Source of the DNA: Candidatus Latescibacterota bacterium
Lineage (GTDB): Bacteria; Latescibacterota; UBA2968; UBA8231
Assembly: GCA_021295675.1 (NCBI GenBank)
Contig: JAGWBY010000009.1
Coordinates: 1,506-35,766, forward strand
Reading direction: 5' to 3'
DNA length: 34,261 nucleotides
A program made the position numbers and the translations under genes. The notes beneath the pieces were generated by a model that did not search any database, was not told the origin of the DNA, and saw only the letters and a list, made by a program, of their open reading frames with translations. Positions 15,216 through 22,238 of this stretch are shown in pieces (position 1 is the first letter of the stretch; each line of letters opens with the position of its first letter).

Positions 15216-16909
15216 CAGCTTTGGGCGGCGGTGTACTGCTTCAAGTGGTCTTCGTGAATGGTTATCGGATAGACTTTGCGCAGACTGCGCACGTATTCGA
15301 CGTAGCGGTTCTGAGCTTTGTCGATGAGTACGTAGGCTCGGGCGCGTCGTTCTGAGTCCTCAGTATAGGGGATGTGTTCGCGTTGGCGATCCAGAACTTT
15401 GAAAACCGAATAGCCTCGCTGGGTGCGAACTGGGCCGCCCACTTGACCGACCGCGAGGTCTTGGGCCAAGCCGGAGATGCTAGGGAAGAATTGCTCTGTA
15501 TATACATTGAAATTGATGCGTCCGTTGTGGTGGAGGACTTCGGCGCGTTCGCTGTGACGCACGGCGAGGGTTTCGGCCTCGGCTTCGGTGGCTTGTGCCA
15601 GTTCAGTAAACAGATGCTGGGCTAGCGAGTCGCTGGAGACCAGAATTTCGATGGCGACGGTGGTTGTGGGTTTGGTGAATTTCTCCGGGTGCTCGTCGTA
15701 GAAGGTGCGCGCCTCTTCTGGGGTGACCGATAGCTGTTGGTCAACCATGAGCTTGCGCAGGCCGGTTACCATAAGCTCTTGACGCTTGGCGGCGATGCTG
15801 GCGCGGAACTCGGGGTCTTGATCTAGCCCGGCGTTGATGATTTCAGACATGAACAGGTGTTCGGGGACGACGCGGCGGTCGAGTAGTTCCGCGGCGCGCT
15901 CAGTGTCGATCAGCATTTGCGCGGCTATTTTCATCTGGCGGATGGTCTCGACGAATTTTCCTAGGCCGATGGGATCTCCTTTGTCAAAGGTGCAGACGGG
16001 CAAATCAGCGTCGGCTTCGGCGGGAGTGAACTCCTCACCGGTGAACTGGCTTATGCGCTCGGCCAATAGGGCGAGGTTCTGCGGTTGCGGTTGGGGATGG
16101 TAAACGCCTCGCAGCGAATCGAGCATGGTTTGCAGGCGCTGGTTGCGCTGGGCTATGAGCAATTCTTCGCGGATGCGAGCCTCGGAGGCTTCGAGCGGTG
16201 CTGGGATTTCGTCGAGTACGGTGAAGATGGCAAACTTTTGCTCGCGGGCTACAAACATCGACACCGGCGGAGCAATTTCACCAATTTCTAGGTCGGCTAC
16301 TTCGGCCGCGACTTCGGGCATGAGTTGGTCGCGCAACTGGTATAGCCCGGTATCGCCGCCGCGCTCGGCGCTTTCGCGATGGACTGAGTGGGTGAGGGCT
16401 AGTTGGTGAAAATCGGCACCATCTTGAAGCTGCTGGTAGAGGGCGTTGGCTTCTTCTGCGGTATCGACCATGATGCCGCCGAGGCGAATTGAGCGGTCGC
16501 GGCGGGTTGCGCGGTAGTGGGCATCGACCATTTCCTCGGTGATGTTCAGCTTGCTGATGATTTCTCGTTGCTCGTAGAGACGCAAGATGCGCGAGCGTTC
16601 GTAGTTGGTCAGATCGTCGATAAACCAAGTCATATTTTCGATATTAGACGCCTGGGCTTCTTGTAGGAGTAACTCCTTGTCGATCAGGCTGTTGAGCAGA
16701 TTGCGGGCGACGGCCAGCGGCGTGTCTCCTTCGTGCATACCTTCGGGAATCAGGGAAGAGAACTCGGCGAACTCAGCCGCGGTGATCGGCTTGTCGCCGA
16801 CCTCGGCAACGACGAGTTCGCCCGGCGAGGCCGGCGGTTGCTGCTGACTTTCGCAGGCGGCCAAGAGCCAACTGAGTAAGAGCAAGGCGTTGAGATGCTT
16901 TATTTTCAT
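15215..16909 (-). CDS. Parvulin-type peptidyl-prolyl isomerase lipoprotein (SurA/PpiC-like, two PPIase domains)
   Basis: The protein has 564 residues. The lipobox LLAAC (Cys19) predicts a lipoprotein facing the periplasm. An N-terminal SurA-like helical region (~30-135, with LLNSLIDKELLLQEA) precedes a first parvulin domain (~140-235). That domain has the F-x-x-L-A-x-x-x-S and GGDTG-LYQL blocks. A second helical region (~240-410) leads to a more degenerate second parvulin domain (~415-508) ending RTQRGYSVFKVLDRQ. It would isomerise proline bonds and act as a chaperone for exported or outer-membrane proteins. The gene is divergent from the exported-protein block that begins at 17162, and it heads a coupled trio with the pentapeptide and FG-GAP genes. 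AGGAG lies ~12 nt before the ATG, a rather long spacing. On the mRNA the leader is pyrimidine-rich. Confidence 0.87.
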   Translation of the reverse strand: MKIKHLNALLLLSWLLAACESQQQPPASPGELVVAEVGDKPITAAEFAEFSSLIPEGMHEGDTPLAVARNLLNSLIDKELLLQEAQASNIENMTWFIDDLTNYERSRILRLYEQREIISKLNITEEMVDAHYRATRRDRSIRLGGIMVDTAEEANALYQQLQDGADFHQLALTHSVHRESAERGGDTGLYQLRDQLMPEVAAEVADLEIGEIAPPVSMFVAREQKFAIFTVLDEIPAPLEASEARIREELLIAQRNQRLQTMLDSLRGVYHPQPQPQNLALLAERISQFTGEEFTPAEADADLPVCTFDKGDPIGLGKFVETIRQMKIAAQMLIDTERAAELLDRRVVPEHLFMSEIINAGLDQDPEFRASIAAKRQELMVTGLRKLMVDQQLSVTPEEARTFYDEHPEKFTKPTTTVAIEILVSSDSLAQHLFTELAQATEAEAETLAVRHSERAEVLHHNGRINFNVYTEQFFPSISGLAQDLAVGQVGGPVRTQRGYSVFKVLDRQREHIPYTEDSERRARAYVLIDKAQNRYVEYVRSLRKVYPITIHEDHLKQYTAAQS

Positions 16910-17070
16910 GGTACTGGGATACTCCTAATTTGAGAAAAAGAAAAAGACGAATATAAAGAAAAAGGGGAGGAATGAAAGTAAAGCGCCAAGGCGATAGGAT
17001 GAGGCAAGGTTTGAAAGATGCTTGCGGCGTTAAGGGCTATTGATTATAAATAATTGGCCAACTAGGAGAT

Positions 17071-17091
17071 TGCGCAGTGATAGGCTGCGCA
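17071..17091. promoter_or_regulatory. Perfect inverted repeat, candidate operator
   Basis: Arms TGCGCAG and CTGCGCA are separated by 7 bases in the 252-bp divergent region between the PPIase gene and the exported-protein block, about 70 bp before the ATG at 17162. The size and centre-to-centre spacing suit a dimeric regulator. It could instead be an RNA hairpin in the plus-strand leader. I found no confident -35/-10 pair around it. Confidence 0.45.
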
Positions 17092-17161
17092 TAATGTCTT
17101 TAATAATCAACAACTTATTGCATTTTCGGATCTGAATTCACTTATCGACGAACTCTTGCCT

Positions 17162-19387
17162 ATGAAACGCGCCAGCGTATATGCTCTCTTATTGTGCCTA
17201 CTCGGAGGCTGGTCGGCTGCCGCTGAAGTCGTGATCGTCGGTGGCGAAGGCGGTTTGGATTGGGCCAGTGGTGGTGGGGAGATTCAAGCTACGGTCATCC
17301 GCAGCGCGACTTCGGTGGAAAATACCAATGCGCCCGGCGGGGTCATCGATTTCAATGCCGAGGGGTTCAGAAACTGGATTTTTCCCCAGCGCGCTGATAC
17401 TACGCTCAATATCGCCGTTGGCGCTAATTCCGAGGCCCGCGGCGGTTCGATTACTTCGCCCAATACCATCAACATCCGGCCGGAATTGCCCAGTATCATA
17501 GACAATGATGGCGAGACGGCGCTGGATTTGCGCGCCAGTGCTGGTGGCCAAAGCGCGCGCGTGTTGGGCATTATCATCGATTTGGACTTAGGGGCTCGCT
17601 TCGGGATCAATCGCTTCAAGTTTTTTCCCCGCAACGCCGACCCGGCGTTCCCCGCTCCGGCATTTCCATACCAGAACGATTTTATGCGCGCCTTCGAGAT
17701 ATTTATCAACGACGGTACATCCGAGACTCAGCGAGAGGGAGTGCCAATCCGCGAGACCGTGGTGCTGGTCAACCAAAACGAAGACCCGGTAGTTGACGTG
17801 CGGATCCCGCCCCAGTACGTGCGGTTTGTGCGGCTCAAGTCGTTGACGGCGACGGGCTTTGACTTGGCTGAGTTTCAAGTCTTTGGCACCGGCTTTGTGC
17901 CCGAGGCCACTTATATCTCCAATGTCTTTGACTTTGGCGACCTGTCGCTGTTTGGAACGCTGCGCTGGGTCGAGCAGAAGGCGGGCGACAGTGGGCTATC
18001 TCGGGTCTTGATCCGCACTCGCACTGGCAACGACCCGCAGCCGGTCGAATACAACAAAATTCGTCCGGGCGAGCAGATTTTCCGCTTGGGCGGTGGGTCC
18101 AGACAGACGGGGACCACGGCCCGTGGCGACGAAGTGCCGTGGAAATTCGCCGCTGACGTCGAGGATGCCGAGTTGAAAACCTTGGTTGAGACAGTGCTCG
18201 ACAACGAGGATGTAGATTTGCGCGAGGCACTGCAGATATTCAAGGATCTGTCGCTAGAGCAGCAGGAACAGATCTCGCTGACGGCCAATGACTTTGGCCG
18301 GTTGCGCAATGAAGACAAGGGCAATATCCGCAACGACGTGACCAACTGGAGCGCGTGGTCGCCGCCCTATCCGGTTAGCGCGCTGGTTGAGTCGGACGCC
18401 GATTTGGCCGATGCATTGCAGGGAGTGCCGGTAGTCTCGCCGAGTCCGCGGCGCTATTTTCAGTTCGCAATTGAGTTCTCTAGCGACGAGTTCGAGTCAG
18501 CCACTGGCGTTGGGGGGATTTCCTTTGAGGTGCTGCCTTCGCCTTTTGCCGAGGAGTTGATCGCCGAGATCGTCCCGCGCCAAGCAGCGCTGGGCGAAAA
18601 AACGGACTTTACCCTCGCCGTGCTGAGCAAACTTCGCCCGGGACTCGACCGCGGCTTCAATCGGCTACAGATTGATACTCCGCTCAAGGTCGAAAACGTG
18701 GGGCTGATAGAGGTGCGGCGGTCGGACGGCACAACGACTGAGGTTGACTTCAGCGGTGCGGCACTTGACCAGTTGCCGTTCCAGCGCGGCGACTTTGCGG
18801 TGGTTGAGGCCACTGACAACAGCTTCATTTTTGAGTTCCCAATAGTCGCCGAGGATGGCACTGAGGTGCGGGTGACCTTCGACAACGCGGTGCTGCGCTT
18901 CGGCACGACCTTTACGACGCGGGCGTTCAATTCGGGCGAGGAAGTGCAGATTGCCCAAGATGTGGTATCGGGTAATGCCGCCGATCTGGGTGAGGCCGAT
19001 CCGGACTTGCAGCCTTTGGGTACGCCTTTCAGCGGGAACCTTTCGGTGGCCGTGCCAATCGTCGGCGACTTATTGGTCAATGTAAGTGCGGCCCCCGGGG
19101 CCTTTAGCCCCAACGGGGACGGCATAAATGATCAAGCTGCGGTCCAGTACGACATCACTAATATCGCTCGACCGACCGATGTAGAAATCGTGGTGCGCGA
19201 CTTAGCGGGTCGGCCGGTGCGGAATCTTTACCGCGGACTCGACAGTAGCGGGCGCCATGCTCGTCTTTGGGATGGCAAAAACGATGCTGGGGAGGCATTG
19301 CCCCCAGGCAACTATCTGTTCAGCGTGACGCTGGACGCTGGTACTGGCCAGGAGCGCGGCGTTGGCATGGTCAGCTTGGCTTATTGA
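17162..19387 (+). CDS. Exported discoidin-like/FlgD-Ig surface protein (founder of a four-member family)
   Basis: The protein has 741 residues with a Sec signal peptide (MKR to about SAAA, 21). A beta-sandwich region with IIDLDLGARFGINRFKFFPR (~110-245) resembles a discoidin/F5-8C module. A middle region shares the anchors RTGN, NWSAWSPPY and SPSPRRYFQ with the genes at 28149, 30092 and 32035. A third domain has F-N-R-L-Q-I-D-T-P. From residue 649, SPNGDGIND opens a C-terminal FlgD-Ig/CHU-C-like domain (DLAGRPVRNLY, WDGKNDAGE, PPGNYLF) ending in LAY. Such terminal modules sit on exported proteins, sometimes as sorting signals of type IX secretion; no T9SS gene is visible here. The mature protein lacks cysteine. 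The ATG at 17162 fits the signal peptide; no clear RBS is present. It is first of a probable four-gene operon. Confidence 0.8.
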   Translation: MKRASVYALLLCLLGGWSAAAEVVIVGGEGGLDWASGGGEIQATVIRSATSVENTNAPGGVIDFNAEGFRNWIFPQRADTTLNIAVGANSEARGGSITSPNTINIRPELPSIIDNDGETALDLRASAGGQSARVLGIIIDLDLGARFGINRFKFFPRNADPAFPAPAFPYQNDFMRAFEIFINDGTSETQREGVPIRETVVLVNQNEDPVVDVRIPPQYVRFVRLKSLTATGFDLAEFQVFGTGFVPEATYISNVFDFGDLSLFGTLRWVEQKAGDSGLSRVLIRTRTGNDPQPVEYNKIRPGEQIFRLGGGSRQTGTTARGDEVPWKFAADVEDAELKTLVETVLDNEDVDLREALQIFKDLSLEQQEQISLTANDFGRLRNEDKGNIRNDVTNWSAWSPPYPVSALVESDADLADALQGVPVVSPSPRRYFQFAIEFSSDEFESATGVGGISFEVLPSPFAEELIAEIVPRQAALGEKTDFTLAVLSKLRPGLDRGFNRLQIDTPLKVENVGLIEVRRSDGTTTEVDFSGAALDQLPFQRGDFAVVEATDNSFIFEFPIVAEDGTEVRVTFDNAVLRFGTTFTTRAFNSGEEVQIAQDVVSGNAADLGEADPDLQPLGTPFSGNLSVAVPIVGDLLVNVSAAPGAFSPNGDGINDQAAVQYDITNIARPTDVEIVVRDLAGRPVRNLYRGLDSSGRHARLWDGKNDAGEALPPGNYLFSVTLDAGTGQERGVGMVSLAY

Positions 19388-19396
19388 GGTACTTTT

Positions 19397-22219
19397 ATGG
19401 AACGAGGGAGAGCAGTGTTGAAAGCGATGCGAAGTCTTGCAGTGATCGGCGCTCTACTTGGTCTAACTTCGGCGCATGGGCAGGAGGACTACCAGGGTCG
19501 GTTAGGGGTACAGCGCGGCGGTGCGGTCAGTTTTGAGCCTAGCGGCCCAGGCGTGATATTTGGCGCACTCGATCCGACGGTCAAAAAGTGGTACGTGCCG
19601 CAGGAACTCTTCGTGGACTACGGCTGGCGTCAGTGGGAGTACTCCAATTACGCCCGCACTCCGTACGAGCGCTACGTCAACACCACCCGTGAGGGCGACT
19701 ACTTCTACGATGTGTACGGCAATTTCACTACCCACGGTTGGCTGATCTACGACTGGCGTCAGGACCAACCATTGCCCTTGGGCAGCGGCATCTTCCAGGG
19801 TTCGCGTTTTAATACTTGGTTCAACGCAGTGACCATCAGCGGCGATTCGCAGGGGCAGTACAACTACGCTATCACGGTCGGCGACCGGATTCGCACGACT
19901 CTGACGCCGATGACGTTTTCCAAGCCGGACTTCAACGGGGTGCAGATCGACTTTGCCTCGGACAAGTACCAGGCGACGATTCTCGCCTCGCGCATCAGCG
20001 AGCCAATCCGCGGCTCCTCGCAGGGCCTCGGCGGCAGTACTGAGCCGGTTTCTCAGACTAATACGACCTCGATGTTTGGGGGGCGGGCGACGTTCCAGGT
20101 CGGCGACTTCATCACGCTGGGGGCCACACTAGTCGATGCCCGCAACGCCAATACTACTCTCGATCTCTTCGCTGGCGACTTGGTCGCCGGTAGCCTCACC
20201 GCTGGACAGAGCACGACACCGCTGACGGCGATTGCAGTGATTCTGAGCGACGATTCGCCGGAAGATGGCGAGGGGGGTGCGGCCCTGTTCAGCCACGAGG
20301 TGCGGATCACCAGCCGCGACTTTGACACCGGCAAGGAGACGGTTTCTACCTTGCAGGAGGTGGTCCGGCCCGGCTCGCAGTGGCCGGTCATCTTCGGCGG
20401 GTTTCGGCGGCCGGGCTTTCTGGCCGCGGACGGCCCGGAGCGGATCATCGTCAACTACGACTTCAACGATCCAGCCTATATTGGTCCAGACCCGACGACG
20501 ATTGTCGGAGTGGATTTCAACTACGTGCTGGCCAATGACTTCAAAGTCGAATTGTGGTCCGACCGCCAGACGGGCCAGCGGGCAGTACCGGCGGCTCCGC
20601 TGACCAGCGAAGTAATCGACAACAGCCAGCCAGCCTTCGTGGTGCTGCGGCGCGCCGAGGGCAACGTGAAGGACATCTCCAATTTGCAGCGGATCAAGTT
20701 CGATTATGGCTTGCCGACTGCCAACCTAATCGGCGGCTTTACTATTGAAGGAGCCGACGCCTTCGGCTTCGACTTCTACGGCGAGTGGGACCGCAACAAG
20801 CGTTATGCTCAGTACCCCAACGCCGCGCTGTTCAACGAGGGAAAGAAACACGCGATCTCTTCAGAGTCATCCGACGCCTGGTACTTCAGTGCCTCGCGCG
20901 ATGACTTTCCCTACTTCCTCTATGGCGAGGCCTACGCCATTGATGAAGCTTATTCGACCACAACCTTTTTGGTCAACGCCAACGGCGACGTGCAATACGA
21001 CAATAGCCAGCGACATTTCTACGAGTTTGTCGATGACAACGACGATCAAGATCGCTACCCCGACTGGGTTCGCTTCGGCACGATCAACGACCGGGCAATC
21101 TACCCAGGTTGGGACCAGAACAACGACTTCATCTCCGACTTCAACCAGAACGACAACGCCACCGTAGGCAACATCACCCCCGACTACGAAGAGCCGTTCC
21201 TGCGCTACAGCGTCGATCGGCCGGAATTTCTCTTTGGCATTGACCTCAACAACAACAATTGGATCGATCGCTTTGAGGACGATGACTTACCCGACTTTCC
21301 CTATAAACCTGATCGTCGGGGATTCAATGTCTTTGGTGGGGTGCACCTGCTGCCGGAGGCTCGGCTTATCGTCGGCCGCACCGACGAAGAGTCGCAGACA
21401 ACCGACGCGACCAATGCGACCAGCTACGCGATGTTCACCTTTGACAAGAACTACGCGGGCTTGGGACGCCTGCGGGTCTTCGATATGATCAAACAGGCCA
21501 AGGATACGATCCCCGATGCCCGCCGCGAGCCTACGCCCTTTGAGGGTGCCCCGATCCAGCCCGTAGTCCGAGATATCCTCCCGGCGCAGGATACTTGGAT
21601 CAACACCGCCTTTGTGCAGTTCGACTACAAGGGCATTGAGGGCTTGAACTTGGTCAATAAGCTCAAGTGGGAGACCTTCCGCCAGAACCAAGCCGAGACC
21701 CGCGACGCCAACGGTCGCCTGATGGAGGACAACTCCAGCTTTTTTGGCTTGATCAACAAGGTTGACTACACCTACGGCTTGGGGCGTTTGGACTTGCAGC
21801 CGAGGTTTAAAAGTGAGCTTCTGCGCCAGACAGCCTTTCTCGTTGCAGAAGACGACCGCGAGGAATGGACGGCGACAGCGCAGTTAATAGTGGCCTTGCC
21901 GGTACTGCGCCACACGGTTATTCAGGCCGGGCTAGAGCAGTTGTGGTTCAGCGACCAGAGCACGGACGAGAACGCGCTCATTGCCGCCGGTCGCCAGCAG
22001 GAGACGGGCGACCTGAGTTCGACCAATGTCGCCGTGCAGCTCTCTACTACTTCGGATTATTTGGGCTACCGGCTGACAACCCAGATCGGTCTGCGCTACG
22101 GCCGGATTCTTACCGAACAGGTGATTGAAGATAGCGACCGACCGGGGACCTTCGTGATTAGCGACGAGAGCAGCAACGAGACGACCAGTTTTATTACGGT
22201 CTTCGCCGGGCTGGAGTAA
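19397..22219 (+). CDS. Large exported barrel-like protein, paralog A
   Basis: The protein has 940 residues with a signal peptide (to about SAHG). I do not recognise a named family. The N-terminal third holds DPTVKKWYVPQELF, then R-x-W-x-Y-x-N-Y-A-R and IRTTLTPMTF, all conserved in the next gene. Acidic, possibly calcium-binding segments follow: FVDDNDDQDRYPD (~544) and NDFISDFNQN. Then PDYEEPFLRY and GIDLNNNNWIDRFEDD (616 on, EF-hand/dockerin-like) follow. The last ~300 residues alternate polar and hydrophobic residues, with aromatic strands such as FFGLINKVDYTY and LGYRLTTQIGLRY, and end ITVFAGLE. This is what an outer-membrane beta barrel would show. The protein has no cysteine. GAGG overlaps the preceding stop and serves as RBS for the ATG, 9 bp after the upstream gene. 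Confidence 0.75.
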   Translation: MERGRAVLKAMRSLAVIGALLGLTSAHGQEDYQGRLGVQRGGAVSFEPSGPGVIFGALDPTVKKWYVPQELFVDYGWRQWEYSNYARTPYERYVNTTREGDYFYDVYGNFTTHGWLIYDWRQDQPLPLGSGIFQGSRFNTWFNAVTISGDSQGQYNYAITVGDRIRTTLTPMTFSKPDFNGVQIDFASDKYQATILASRISEPIRGSSQGLGGSTEPVSQTNTTSMFGGRATFQVGDFITLGATLVDARNANTTLDLFAGDLVAGSLTAGQSTTPLTAIAVILSDDSPEDGEGGAALFSHEVRITSRDFDTGKETVSTLQEVVRPGSQWPVIFGGFRRPGFLAADGPERIIVNYDFNDPAYIGPDPTTIVGVDFNYVLANDFKVELWSDRQTGQRAVPAAPLTSEVIDNSQPAFVVLRRAEGNVKDISNLQRIKFDYGLPTANLIGGFTIEGADAFGFDFYGEWDRNKRYAQYPNAALFNEGKKHAISSESSDAWYFSASRDDFPYFLYGEAYAIDEAYSTTTFLVNANGDVQYDNSQRHFYEFVDDNDDQDRYPDWVRFGTINDRAIYPGWDQNNDFISDFNQNDNATVGNITPDYEEPFLRYSVDRPEFLFGIDLNNNNWIDRFEDDDLPDFPYKPDRRGFNVFGGVHLLPEARLIVGRTDEESQTTDATNATSYAMFTFDKNYAGLGRLRVFDMIKQAKDTIPDARREPTPFEGAPIQPVVRDILPAQDTWINTAFVQFDYKGIEGLNLVNKLKWETFRQNQAETRDANGRLMEDNSSFFGLINKVDYTYGLGRLDLQPRFKSELLRQTAFLVAEDDREEWTATAQLIVALPVLRHTVIQAGLEQLWFSDQSTDENALIAAGRQQETGDLSSTNVAVQLSTTSDYLGYRLTTQIGLRYGRILTEQVIEDSDRPGTFVISDESSNETTSFITVFAGLE

Positions 22220-22238
22220 TATGAGACGGGAGCTAATG

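Noticed and set aside
16972..17043. A 23-codon plus-strand ORF (MKVKRQGDRMRQ...) with GGGGAGG just before it in the divergent region
   Set aside because: The purine run ends only one base before the ATG, too close for a good RBS. No similarity or conservation can be judged, and it lies in a low-complexity purine tract.
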